This document shows, piece by piece, positions 15,441-22,676 of a stretch of 56,058 bases of DNA. Positions within the stretch are counted from its first letter, which is position 1; each line of letters begins with the position of its first letter. The DNA is from Clostridia bacterium (GTDB lineage: Bacteria; Bacillota; Clostridia; UMGS1883; UMGS1540), in the NCBI GenBank assembly GCA_017620205.1, contig JAFZQX010000043.1:1-56058 (forward strand), in the 5' to 3' direction. The notes beneath the pieces are model-generated. The model had not been told where the DNA came from. It did not search any database and was given only the letters and a program-made list of their open reading frames with translations. The position numbers were made by a program, and so were the translations under genes.

Positions 15441-17034
15441 CATTTTGATTTATGTTTTTGCTGAGTTTTGACCCTTCAATATCGTTTGCAGGTATGGTTT
15501 TTATGCTTGCTCCCTCCTGCGTTTCATCTTCCGGCATTTCGGGTGTTATGGGCAAGCCGAACCGGTCGGCAAGATACTTTCTAGCTTCGGCCTTTGTTAT
15601 AATACCTCCGCTGCAAAGCTCCGTCATAAGCTGATAAATAAAAGCATTGTTTTTCGGCATACCCGCGCCAACGGTAACTGAAATATCAAACTGCGCACTT
15701 TTTGCTTTGCCGTTTTTATCGATTATTTCCCCGAGAGATGACGGTGTGAAATACAAAAACTTATCTTTTTTGTCCGTAATACGAAACGCCATTTCCTCCG
15801 TCCAGAACTGTTCGCAAAGCATAAGGCAATATGAAAAAACTTCCGACAGCGTTTCCTGCAAAATAAGCTTTTTGTGAACGAGAGCAATATTTCCCGCCTG
15901 CTGAATTGCAAGCGCTTCCGTGGCGGTTGAAACGCCCGCCTGTTTGCCGCCGCCGGACATCTGATCCGAAAATCTTATAACCTTCTGGCTTTCATATTGC
16001 AGAGCCGCGTTTCGTCTGTTTTCTATATACGGCGGCAGGGGCGGCGCGTCAAGATTTTTAACCGAGTTTACGTGGTTTACGGGAATATTTAAGCCCGCCT
16101 CGTTTGTAAGCGCGTCAAGATCTATCCCGCTGCCCGTTTCAATAAGCCTTTGCGGATTGCCCGTCAGGCGCGCGTTTATTCTTATCTGATCGTCCAGATC
16201 GTTTATAAGATCCTGAAGCGGCTTTAAAAGCTCAACGTCGCCCTTGCCCCAAATGCTGTTTTCGCGGTAATAAAGCGGCGTGAAAAAATAAGGATAGCGG
16301 CTTGTTTTGTAAAAGCCTTCGCCGCTGTCGGACAGTATTATGCCGCAGCCTGTCATCTCAACAAGGCGCAGGGAACCGCCGCTGTTTGTCCAGACTAAAA
16401 GATGCACATACCAATCGTTATCGCCCTCTGCGTCGAAGTCTTCATCGGGTGCGTCATACGCAGGGTCAAAATTTGGCTTTATCATATCCGCAACCTCATT
16501 GCCGTAATGTTCCCTTGCCCAATAAATTGACTTTTTGATACGCTCTATCACAAACTCCGCTTCATTTATTCTGTAAGGGTCTGTTATGCACGGGTCTACA
16601 TACACGGCGGTGTTTGAAACGCAGTCGATCCTCGGGATGCCCTGTCCGTCCAGAGCCTCCGGATCAAACGTCACGCGCAAAACGCCGGTACCGAATTTTT
16701 CGCGGCGGCGCTCGTGAATATCAAGTGTTCTGACCATTTTGTTTTTGTTTAAAATAAATTCAAGTATAACTCTGACCGTTTCCGAAAACGGAACATCGTC
16801 GGGCGTCACGGGCACGGCCGACACGGCTATGTTTTGCTCTATCAGCTGCGACACCTGACCTTCAACATTTGCATGAATAATATTTGTGTTGGAGGCGGGG
16901 TCGTTTTCGCTCTTTTTGCGGTTTACGTCGCCCTCCCAATACCTGTCATACTCCTTGAATTTGTCCGCCAGATTGCCGCGGCTTCTCGAAGCGTTTATAT
17001 AGTACGAAATATATTTTTCCGATAAGTTTTCCAT
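15436..17034 (-). CDS. Phage portal protein
   Basis: A 532-residue protein of the size of podovirus-type portals. Features include the N-terminal YISYYINASRSRGNLADKFKEYDRYWEGD, an IHANVEGQVSQLIEQNIAVSAVPV segment, a central WGKGDVELLKPLQDLINDLDDQIRINARLTGNPQRLI segment (the clip and stem region is rich in aspartate and asparagine) and a QMSGGGKQAGVSTATEALAIQQAG segment, as in P22-like and related portals. It forms the dodecameric ring through which DNA is packaged. A GGGAGGAGATG ribosome site precedes the ATG. Position between the adaptor and scaffold genes supports the call. Confidence 0.9.
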   Translation of the reverse strand: MENLSEKYISYYINASRSRGNLADKFKEYDRYWEGDVNRKKSENDPASNTNIIHANVEGQVSQLIEQNIAVSAVPVTPDDVPFSETVRVILEFILNKNKMVRTLDIHERRREKFGTGVLRVTFDPEALDGQGIPRIDCVSNTAVYVDPCITDPYRINEAEFVIERIKKSIYWAREHYGNEVADMIKPNFDPAYDAPDEDFDAEGDNDWYVHLLVWTNSGGSLRLVEMTGCGIILSDSGEGFYKTSRYPYFFTPLYYRENSIWGKGDVELLKPLQDLINDLDDQIRINARLTGNPQRLIETGSGIDLDALTNEAGLNIPVNHVNSVKNLDAPPLPPYIENRRNAALQYESQKVIRFSDQMSGGGKQAGVSTATEALAIQQAGNIALVHKKLILQETLSEVFSYCLMLCEQFWTEEMAFRITDKKDKFLYFTPSSLGEIIDKNGKAKSAQFDISVTVGAGMPKNNAFIYQLMTELCSGGIITKAEARKYLADRFGLPITPEMPEDETQEGASIKTIPANDIEGSKLSKNINQNV

Positions 17035-17050
17035 GGCTCATCTCCTCCCT

Positions 17051-17188
17051 TCAATCTCTTTTAACAGGCTCATATAATCCGTTGGTCCTTTTATAAACAT
17101 CGTATGAGCTTTTCTCTTTCTGCTCCAGACCAAAAAAATATCCGCTGGCGAAAAACGCCGCGAACATAATCAAAACTATTATATACAT
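17051..17188 (-). CDS. Small membrane protein, 45 residues, between adaptor and portal genes
   Basis: A short gene with a strong GGGAGGC ribosome site five bases before the ATG at 17188. The product has one membrane segment (residues 2-20, rich in Ile, Phe and Ala) followed by a charged tail (LEQKEKSSYDVYKRTNG). It fits exactly between the adaptor and portal genes on the same strand, so it is probably translated. Function unknown: it might anchor assembly to the membrane or affect host or superinfection, neither of which is shown by sequence. Confidence 0.6.
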   Translation of the reverse strand: MYIIVLIMFAAFFASGYFFGLEQKEKSSYDVYKRTNGLYEPVKRD

Positions 17189-17201
17189 GTAAAGCCTCCC
17201 G

Positions 17202-17789
17202 TCACATGACTATTTTTGTTTTGGGATATTTTCCGCGCTTTTTGTATTTCCCCTGCATGGCCTCTGCTTTAAGCGCGTTAAATTCCGACCTTAAGTTGTT
17301 GCTCATCTCGGCGTCCTCCGTTGCAAGCGCAATGTCCGCCATGGCTCCGTACAAAAGGAGAAAGCGCTGTTCCTCGTCTACTAAAGTCTCCTGGTTTAAA
17401 AAGTCTGTTTCGCTTTCGAAAGCGTCCGACGTTTTAAAAAGCTTTGAGGCATAGCATGTAATTTCTATCTTATCGCCCACCTTCGGCGCGGGCTCAAACG
17501 TGATAAAGCCCGTCGGGAGAAGGTAATAAAAATCACACCCTTCATCGGAAATATTTTCCGCCTCCATCTCGCGCCCGTTTACGCTTACAAATAAAATATC
17601 CTCTGCCGCAATCTCCTCCGGCAGAGGATAAAGATTTAACGCATTTGCGTCAAAAACATAAGTTTCAAGCTTTCCCGCAAACCTTTTTATCTCTCTTATC
17701 GTCTTGTTTAAAAATACTGTCTTTTCGTCCGCCGAGTATGGGTTTGGCAGCATTAAATCAAGCTCGTTCAAAATCTCGCCAAGCAGCAT
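17202..17789 (-). CDS. Head-tail adaptor protein (P22 gp4-like by position)
   Basis: The 195-residue protein begins with MLLGEILNELDLMLPNPYSADEKTVFLNKTIREIKRF, the helical start typical of adaptor proteins that bind the portal. A beta-rich middle (LYPLPEEIAAEDILFVSVNGREME) follows, then a conserved helical pair (QRFLLLYGAMADIALATEDAEMSNNLRSEFNALKAEAMQ). This pattern is common in phage 'DUF'-type head-tail connectors placed beside portal genes. It lies 18 bases after the small terminase gene. Identity as adaptor is likely; exact family not certain. Confidence 0.75.
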   Translation of the reverse strand: MLLGEILNELDLMLPNPYSADEKTVFLNKTIREIKRFAGKLETYVFDANALNLYPLPEEIAAEDILFVSVNGREMEAENISDEGCDFYYLLPTGFITFEPAPKVGDKIEITCYASKLFKTSDAFESETDFLNQETLVDEEQRFLLLYGAMADIALATEDAEMSNNLRSEFNALKAEAMQGKYKKRGKYPKTKIVM

Positions 17790-17807
17790 ATAATCACCCC
17801 TTTTAAA

Positions 17808-18170
17808 TTAAACAACCGTAATGTTTACAGAAATATTATCGTCACCTGTCTCTTCCTCCAATTTATCGCTCCAGCCGTAGTTTGATTTGAGATAAAACAT
17901 AAGCGCCGTATGCCCTTTATCCTTTGTAAACAAAAGACTCTCCGCGTATTCCTCAAATTTCATATCGGCCATTTTAAAGATTTTTGAAAAGCTTTTGCCG
18001 CGCATATCGTAATCGCCGCGGCGGTACGCGAGAAGTTCTTCTTTTGTCAGAGAAAGGAAAACGGCAAGCCCTATCATAGTTTGGGGTTTGCCGCTTTCAA
18101 TGCATTCTGAAAAATACTTGTCTATTAAGTTTTTAAGTTCCTTTTCGGTTTTCCATTTTGCTTTTCCCAA
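17808..18170 (-). CDS. terS: Phage terminase small subunit
   Basis: A 120-residue protein with an N-terminal helical DNA-binding part (KTEKELKNLIDKYFSECIESGKPQTMIGLAVFLSLTKEELLAYRRGDYD) and the C-terminal MFYLKSNYGWSDK motif, which matches small terminase / DNA-packaging protein gp3-type subunits. It recognises the packaging site and delivers DNA to the large subunit, here encoded 4.4 kb away. TTG at 18170 is used, with AAGGAG eight bases before it. It is the first gene of the late operon, with a promoter at 18201-18233. Confidence 0.85.
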   Translation of the reverse strand: MGKAKWKTEKELKNLIDKYFSECIESGKPQTMIGLAVFLSLTKEELLAYRRGDYDMRGKSFSKIFKMADMKFEEYAESLLFTKDKGHTALMFYLKSNYGWSDKLEEETGDDNISVNITVV

Positions 18171-18200
18171 AGTATCGCTCCTTCACCTTCCCCGATTGTA

Positions 18201-18233
18201 ATGATATCACGGGGGATAGGTGACAAACAATGG
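18201..18233 (-). promoter_or_regulatory. Promoter of the late operon with CCATTGTTTGTCA box
   Basis: The 13-base box CCATTGTTTGTCA (minus strand, 18221-18233) gives a -35 TTGTTT (18225-18230), with TATCAT (18201-18206) 18 bases further as -10. The same box is found at the -35 position of two other promoters in this window (15421 and 48949 regions), so a shared regulator is likely. The -10 box is imperfect, which fits an activated promoter. Confidence 0.55.
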
Positions 18234-18236
18234 CTT

Positions 18237-18656
18237 TTACGCTCTTATTTTCAAAAGCTCTGCGGGCAGGTTTACTGAAAAAGCAATTTCTTCCGCGGAA
18301 AGACCTGGATATTCGCTGAATCTGCTTGTCGGAAAAAGCAAGAACGATGCGAAAAGGTTTGCCTGCTTTTCGTATTTTTCCAAAACCATAAAAGTATTTT
18401 TAGTCATAAACGAGGCGTCGAGGTCCGGGTGCAAAACGCTGTGCCCCAGTTCATGGGCGCATGTGATAATTTGATTTTCTTTTGAAAGATTTTTATTGAT
18501 ATGTATGCTCTTTACGCCGAAAACGCTGAGGTAATATCCGTGAAGCGTTCCCAAATCTTCAAAACTCACGTAAATTCCCGTTTTATCAGCAATTGTAAAC
18601 GGATCTCTTGTGTTATACTTTGCTGCCACTTCATTTACGGTTTTCTCAATATCCAA
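18237..18656 (-). CDS. ImmA/IrrE-type metallopeptidase
   Basis: A 139-residue protein with the gluzincin motif HELGH (residues 68-72), the zinc-binding core of the ImmA/IrrE family, and downstream FASFLLFP. In ICEBs1 and many phages, ImmA cleaves the adjacent repressor and induces the element. A TTG at 18656 is the best start, with GGGGGTGG six bases upstream; an earlier TTG (18686) would nearly touch the repressor gene and has no ribosome site. It follows the repressor gene at a 36-base distance. It probably controls the phage block by cutting that repressor, by analogy to known pairs. Confidence 0.88.
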   Translation of the reverse strand: MDIEKTVNEVAAKYNTRDPFTIADKTGIYVSFEDLGTLHGYYLSVFGVKSIHINKNLSKENQIITCAHELGHSVLHPDLDASFMTKNTFMVLEKYEKQANLFASFLLFPTSRFSEYPGLSAEEIAFSVNLPAELLKIRA

Positions 18657-18692
18657 TATGCCACCCCCAAAACGACTGAATCTCAAATTTAC

Positions 18693-19064
18693 TCATCTTG
18701 CCCGTTTTTTAGATATAAGCTTTGCCATCTCCATACTGTTTTTTAAGCTGTCCAAAAGCAGTTTTCTGGACTTATCGTCAAGCGCTTCCCCACCGAACAT
18801 AACGGCAGCGTCTGTTTTGGAAAGCTGTCCCAAAACGTTTTCGAGCATAACCGAAATGTCCTGCATATCATCGGGTGTAATTTCCGTTTCCGTGAGGCTT
18901 GCGCCGAGCGCCTGTTCCATTTTCTTTATTGCGTCCACCGGAATTTTCTTTGTCGTTCCCGTTTCGTAGCGCTGGAGAGTTGATTTTGATATTCCCGTTG
19001 CGTCTGAAAGTCCTTGAAGACTTAAACCCAACTGATCTCTCAGCTCTTTAATTTTACGGTACAT
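18693..19064 (-). CDS. XRE-family phage repressor
   Basis: The 123-residue protein has an N-terminal helix-turn-helix (residues 4-58; IKELRDQLGLSLQGLSDATG...STLQRYETG) and a short helical C-terminal part. The second half does not look like a LexA-type protease, so it is not self-cleaving; inactivation would instead need the ImmA-like peptidase encoded next. It is divergent from the 19286 gene. The region between them carries two promoters and paired half-sites (see 19138-19227). It is likely the master repressor that keeps the early (+) genes off. Confidence 0.9.
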   Translation of the reverse strand: MYRKIKELRDQLGLSLQGLSDATGISKSTLQRYETGTTKKIPVDAIKKMEQALGASLTETEITPDDMQDISVMLENVLGQLSKTDAAVMFGGEALDDKSRKLLLDSLKNSMEMAKLISKKRAR

Positions 19065-19087
19065 ATTCTACATCTCCTTTATCTTTG

Positions 19088-19114
19088 GGAAGCTGTCTTA
19101 AAACTCACAGCTCC
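19088..19114 (-). other. Hairpin in the repressor leader
   Basis: GGAAGCTGT pairs with ACAGCTCC around a short loop in the roughly 70-base leader upstream of the repressor ATG. It could affect expression; no U-run follows, so it is not an obvious terminator. Confidence 0.4.
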
Positions 19115-19137
19115 AAGGCAAAGTGGCTCCTAAGCAT

Positions 19138-19227
19138 AGTGTAACACATCTGTTTCATTTTTGCAACAGTTTTTTGAAAAAAAGTTTCAAAAATGGGTTG
19201 ACAAAATTATTATACATGTGTTATTAT
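19138..19227. promoter_or_regulatory. Divergent promoters and operator half-sites of the phage switch
   Basis: Minus strand: TTGCAA (19161-19166), a 17-base spacer and TACACT (19138-19143) drive the repressor gene. Plus strand: TTGACA (19198-19203), an 18-base spacer and TATTAT (19222-19227) drive the two early genes. GTAACACAT (19141-19149) and its near-complement ATGTGTTAT (19216-19224) overlap or touch the two -10 boxes, so a dimeric repressor bound there could block both. Further A/T-rich symmetric sequence (TGAAAAAAAGTTTCA) lies between. Confidence 0.65.
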
Positions 19228-19285
19228 GAGCTTGTCCCATTTTGTCCCACGTAAATGTCCCAAATTTAAGACGAGGGGGTATTGT

Positions 19286-19501
19286 GTGAATTTTGAATTT
19301 AATACGGAAGCAGATGAGATTTATTTCTTAGATACGCTTTTTGATTATTTATCGTTTTCGGGGAATACGGAAAAGCTGAAAAGAAGAGTTGGCCCGGCGC
19401 GCGCCGCCTGTCTGCGCGATTTTTTGGTGTCTTTTGCCGAAAACCGCGAAAACGAAATTATAGCCTTCGCCAAAGACTATTTTAAAGCCGAATTTTATTA
19501 A
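19286..19501 (+). CDS. Small phage early protein, 71 residues
   Basis: The start is GTG at 19286 with GAGGGGG seven bases before. An ATG at 19226 is rejected because it lies inside the -10 box. The product begins MNFEFNTEADEIYFLDTLFDYLSFSG and has a central basic part (KLKRRVGPARAACLRDFLVS). It is helical, without membrane segments. No family is recognised. It is the first gene under the divergent early promoter, where many phages encode Cro-like or anti-repressor functions, but no helix-turn-helix is evident. The leader carries three TGTCCCA repeats (19233, 19243, 19256). Confidence 0.65.
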   Translation: MNFEFNTEADEIYFLDTLFDYLSFSGNTEKLKRRVGPARAACLRDFLVSFAENRENEIIAFAKDYFKAEFY

Positions 19502-19576
19502 AACTCTTATCAAATACATCCGCGGATAAGAGAGAAAAACGCCGTGCGGAACGGGATTGGAGATTATAAAAAAGCT

Positions 19577-19993
19577 ATGACAGCGAAGGAGTTTTTTGAA
19601 AGGGGCAAGCTTTTATCTGAGGAGATACGCGCGCTGACAGAGGCTATGAGTATAGCATACGCGGAAGCGACAAAAACGGTGTCCGCGCCGACATCCGCTG
19701 CGGTAAAATCATCTTCCCTTCAAAACAAAAGAGAAAACGCAGCTATTAAGTATATGGAGCTTAAAGCCGTTATAACGGCGCGGCTTGCGGAGCTTTTCAA
19801 GATAAAAAAAGAGATATTTGATTTTATAGAAAAGATAGATGACGCGAAATGCAGAACGGTTTTAATTAACCGCTACATAAACGGATATACGTTTGAAAAA
19901 ATCGCGGAAACCATGTATATGAACGAAAGGTGGGTTTACAGAATACATAAGAAAGCGCTTGAAATTTGCGACGAAAAACTAAAAGAGCGCTGA
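19577..19993 (+). CDS. Sigma-region-4-like phage transcription factor (DUF1492/ArpU-like)
   Basis: The 139-residue protein begins MTAKEFFERGKLLSEEIRALTEAM, the typical start of DUF1492-type phage regulators. A helical middle follows, and a C-terminal sigma-70 region-4-like helix-turn-helix (RTVLINRYINGYTFEKIAETMYMNERWVYRIHKKALEIC). A GTG 33 bases upstream is in frame but lacks the family start. Members of this group activate late (terminase) operons in Firmicutes phages. It is the natural candidate to act at the box CCATTGTTTGTCA found before terS and scaffold, which is inference. Confidence 0.85.
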   Translation: MTAKEFFERGKLLSEEIRALTEAMSIAYAEATKTVSAPTSAAVKSSSLQNKRENAAIKYMELKAVITARLAELFKIKKEIFDFIEKIDDAKCRTVLINRYINGYTFEKIAETMYMNERWVYRIHKKALEICDEKLKER

Positions 19994-19997
19994 TTAA

Positions 19998-20180
19998 AGC
20001 TTTGTTTGCATGCAAACAAAATATCGCGCTGCACAAAGTGCAGCATATCACTTTTATGCCGCAGGCATAAATATAACTTTGCGCGCAGCGCGAAATAACT
20101 TATTCGGTGTTATTGCTTCGCAGTGGTATTCGCCTGCGGCGATTGTTATTACTATGTAGTGTTATTTGCCTTAGGCAAGT
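19998..20180. repeat. Array of short palindromes with A/T linkers
   Basis: At least seven small hairpins follow one another: GTTTGCATGCAAAC, GCTGCACAAAGTGCAGC, ATGCCGCAGGCAT, GCGCGCAGCGCG, a degenerate one, TCGCCTGCGGCGA and TTGCCTTAGGCAA. They are separated by linkers such as ATATC, ATAACT and TGTTATT. No gene is visible. It lies just after the phage early gene and before the terminator of the phosphatase gene, so it may mark the boundary of the element. Confidence 0.7.
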
Positions 20181-20183
20181 TAT

Positions 20184-20223
20184 AAAAAAGAGAGCGTCTC
20201 AATTAATCGCTTAATTGAGACGC
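20184..20223 (-). terminator. Terminator of the trmK/phosphatase operon
   Basis: GCGTCTCAATTAA (20194-20206) pairs with TTAATTGAGACGC (20211-20223). On the minus strand the stem is followed by CTCTCTTTTTT, a good intrinsic terminator. It may work in both directions. Confidence 0.8.
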
Positions 20224-20229
20224 TTATTT

Positions 20230-20871
20230 TTATATGGTCTTCGGTATTACGGTTTTAAAGCCCGCAAGGTGTTTGTCGTAACCAACCTTGCCAAGTGTCC
20301 ATTTTCCGTTTTCGTATATAGCTTCCGTGACGGACGCGTTTGATACCCAAGGTATGTTTTTCATTTCGGAAAGCGGCAAATTTTCCATTTCGCACTGCAT
20401 AGCGCGGATTGGTATCGCGTGTGTTGCAACCGCCACCGTTTTACCTTCATTATCTTTCGCAATTTCACAAAGCGCGCCGAGTATGCGCGCGGAAAGCTCT
20501 TTTACGCTTTCGCCGCCCGTACAAGCGGCATGGCCTATATCGGAAATCCACTTTTCATAATCTTCGGGAAAGCGTCTTTCTATCTCGCTAAATGTTATGC
20601 CCTGCCAATCCCCCGCGTAAATCTCACGCAGGTTTTTGCAGGGTATAAGCGGCGCACCGGAGGCTTTTGCTATTATCTTTCCCGTTTTTAAAGCGCGGCT
20701 GAGATCGCTTGCATAAACCTTTGATATTTTGTAGTTTTCCGCTATGTATTTTGCTGTAATTTCCGCCTGCTTTTCGCCCATAGGCAAAAGACGCGCGTCC
20801 GACTGACCGCCGAAAGCCTTGTCACGGTTTGCTTCGCTTTCGCCATGTCTTATAAGTAAAAGAGTTGTCAT
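20230..20871 (-). CDS. Histidine-phosphatase superfamily (phosphoglycerate mutase-like) protein
   Basis: A 213-residue cytosolic phosphatase with the RHG motif (LLIRHGESEAN, residues 6-16) that carries the phospho-accepting histidine, the second conserved arginine (SDLSRALKT), the glutamate in REIYAGDWQG and the second histidine in VAVATHAIPIRAM. This is the branch-1 acid-phosphatase/PhoE/CobC-like group; the substrate cannot be told. It lies 13 bases after trmK and is the last gene of the dnaG-rpoD-trmK cluster, with a terminator beyond it. Confidence 0.9.
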   Translation of the reverse strand: MTTLLLIRHGESEANRDKAFGGQSDARLLPMGEKQAEITAKYIAENYKISKVYASDLSRALKTGKIIAKASGAPLIPCKNLREIYAGDWQGITFSEIERRFPEDYEKWISDIGHAACTGGESVKELSARILGALCEIAKDNEGKTVAVATHAIPIRAMQCEMENLPLSEMKNIPWVSNASVTEAIYENGKWTLGKVGYDKHLAGFKTVIPKTI

Positions 20872-20884
20872 TTTTTTGCCTTCT

Positions 20885-21562
20885 TTAATAGTTTGCGATT
20901 TGCTCCGAAAGAGCAGAAAAGTATTTTAATAAACCGGTATCGGGATTTAAAGATTTTAAAATCCCGTCCGTTTTCTTTTTTATTTTCTTTAAAAGATGCT
21001 TTTTGTATTCTTCAAAAAGAGGATCTTCCTTTAAACAATCATTTAAATACAAATCAATGGGCTTAAACGGTTTTTTCTCTCCGTCGCATACGGAAATGAT
21101 ATTATAAAACTTATTTCCTTCTTTCGCGAGCGTTTCGTTTTCAATTCTAAAACCGTTTAAAAATAAAAACTCATGCAGATCGGGGCTTGACTTCATAGGC
21201 TGCAGAATATATCTTTTGCCGCGCGGCGCTCTCTTTAAAATTTCCGAAATCAAAAGCCCGCCCATGCCGGCTACTACGCCCGTATCGAAAGAGTTTTCAT
21301 CAACAGACAAAAAACCGTTTGATAAAACGGTTTTGATTTTTTCCTGCAGTCCGAAATCACGGATATTTTCTTCCGCGCGCAAAAGCGGTCCGCGGTTTAT
21401 ATCCGCCGCAACTGCAGATTTTATTATTCCGTTTTGCGCCAGATATATAGGCAGATACGCATGGTCCGTGCCTATATCCGCCAAAGAAGCACCGCGCCCT
21501 ATCCCGGATGCGAGTGCATAAAGGCGCGGTGTCATAAATTTTTCTATTTGGTTTTTCATCAT
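20885..21562 (-). CDS. trmK: tRNA (adenine(22)-N(1))-methyltransferase
   Basis: A 225-residue SAM-dependent methyltransferase with the motif [18 protein letters not shown] (binding loop, about residues 28-46), followed by [16 protein letters not shown], then [19 protein letters not shown], which is the typical TrmK signature. The C-terminal helical part (about 165-225) is present. TrmK methylates A22 of tRNA. Its ATG overlaps the rpoD stop (ATGA), and rpoD-trmK is a common gene pair in Firmicutes. Confidence 0.93.
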   Translation of the reverse strand: MMKNQIEKFMTPRLYALASGIGRGASLADIGTDHAYLPIYLAQNGIIKSAVAADINRGPLLRAEENIRDFGLQEKIKTVLSNGFLSVDENSFDTGVVAGMGGLLISEILKRAPRGKRYILQPMKSSPDLHEFLFLNGFRIENETLAKEGNKFYNIISVCDGEKKPFKPIDLYLNDCLKEDPLFEEYKKHLLKKIKKKTDGILKSLNPDTGLLKYFSALSEQIANY

Positions 21563-22635
21563 TCCAAAAAGTCCTTTAATTTTTTGCTGCGGCTGGGATG
21601 ACGAAGCTTGCGGAGCGCTTTTGCTTCAATCTGTCTGATACGTTCACGCGTAACGTCAAACACCTTGCCGACTTCTTCAAGAGTTCTCGGTCTGCCGTCG
21701 TCAAGACCGAAGCGGAGACGCAGAACCTTTTCTTCTCTTGATGACAGAGAATCAAGAACATCCATAAGCTGTTCTTTCAAAAGCATAAAGGACGCAAGCT
21801 CGCTCGGCGCGGGCGCGTCATCGTCCGGAATAAAGTCTCCGAGATGGCTGTCCTCTTCTTCGCCTATAGGCGTTTCGAGAGATACAGGCTCCTGCGCTAT
21901 CTTCATAATTTCACGTACTTTGTCTATAGACATTCCCATTTCTTTTGCTATTTCATCGGGCTGGGGATCGCGGCCGAGCTCCTGCAAAAGCTGTCTTGAA
22001 ACTCGGATAAGCTTATTTATCGTTTCAACCATGTGAACGGGAATACGTATAGTTCTCGCCTGATCCGCAATGGCGCGCGTTATAGCCTGGCGAATCCACC
22101 ATGTTGCGTAAGTACTGAACTTATAGCCCTTTACATAGTCAAACTTTTCAACGGCCTTTATAAGACCCAAGTTGCCTTCCTGTATAAGGTCCAAAAAGAG
22201 CATGCCGCGGCCTACGTATCTTTTTGCTATACTTACAACGAGACGGAGGTTTGCTTCCGTCAGGCGCTTTTTAGCCTCTTCATCGCCTTCCGCCATACGC
22301 TTTGCAAGCTCAATTTCCTCTTCACTCGTCAGAAGCGGAACTTTGCCTATTTCCTTTAAATACATTCTTACATGGTCGTCAACACTTATGCTGTCAGGCA
22401 CGGAAATATCAATTTCTTCTTCGTTTGCGGCAATTTCTTTAAGGTCCTCGTCAATATCGCCGACAACCTCAATGCCCTGCTGTTCCGCAGTCTCGTAAAA
22501 TTTTTCTATTTGTTCGGGATCTAAGTCAAGCTCGTTTAAAGCCTCTATGATTTCCTTATAGGAAAGCATGCCTTTCTTTTTGCCGTATTCCAAAAGCTCT
22601 TTTATTACTGCTTTTTTGTTGGCTATATCTGCCAT
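21559..22635 (-). CDS. rpoD: RNA polymerase primary sigma factor
   Basis: The 358-residue primary sigma factor has a short region 1.1, region 1.2/2 ([37 protein letters not shown], -10 binding), region 3 ([19 protein letters not shown]) and region 4 ([48 protein letters not shown], -35 binding). All key residues are present. The length is that of Firmicutes SigA. It follows dnaG by 41 bases, the classic macromolecular-synthesis order, and its SigA-type boxes fit the promoters noted in this window. Confidence 0.98.
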   Translation of the reverse strand: MADIANKKAVIKELLEYGKKKGMLSYKEIIEALNELDLDPEQIEKFYETAEQQGIEVVGDIDEDLKEIAANEEEIDISVPDSISVDDHVRMYLKEIGKVPLLTSEEEIELAKRMAEGDEEAKKRLTEANLRLVVSIAKRYVGRGMLFLDLIQEGNLGLIKAVEKFDYVKGYKFSTYATWWIRQAITRAIADQARTIRIPVHMVETINKLIRVSRQLLQELGRDPQPDEIAKEMGMSIDKVREIMKIAQEPVSLETPIGEEEDSHLGDFIPDDDAPAPSELASFMLLKEQLMDVLDSLSSREEKVLRLRFGLDDGRPRTLEEVGKVFDVTRERIRQIEAKALRKLRHPSRSKKLKDFLE

Positions 22636-22676
22636 CTTAGCTCCCTCCTCTCTTTAGCTTTTAGTATATATATAAA

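Noticed and set aside
19226-19285. ATG at 19226 as start of the early phage gene
   Set aside because: It lies within the -10 box of the promoter and has no ribosome site; GTG at 19286 has GAGGGGG upstream.
7233-19993. Contractile or long-tailed phage
   Set aside because: No tail sheath, tube, tape-measure or baseplate gene; the space between portal and lysis genes is filled by adaptor, hub-like and fibre-like genes.
19998-20180. CRISPR-like array
   Set aside because: The units are different palindromes of varying length, not identical repeats with unique spacers, and no cas gene is nearby.
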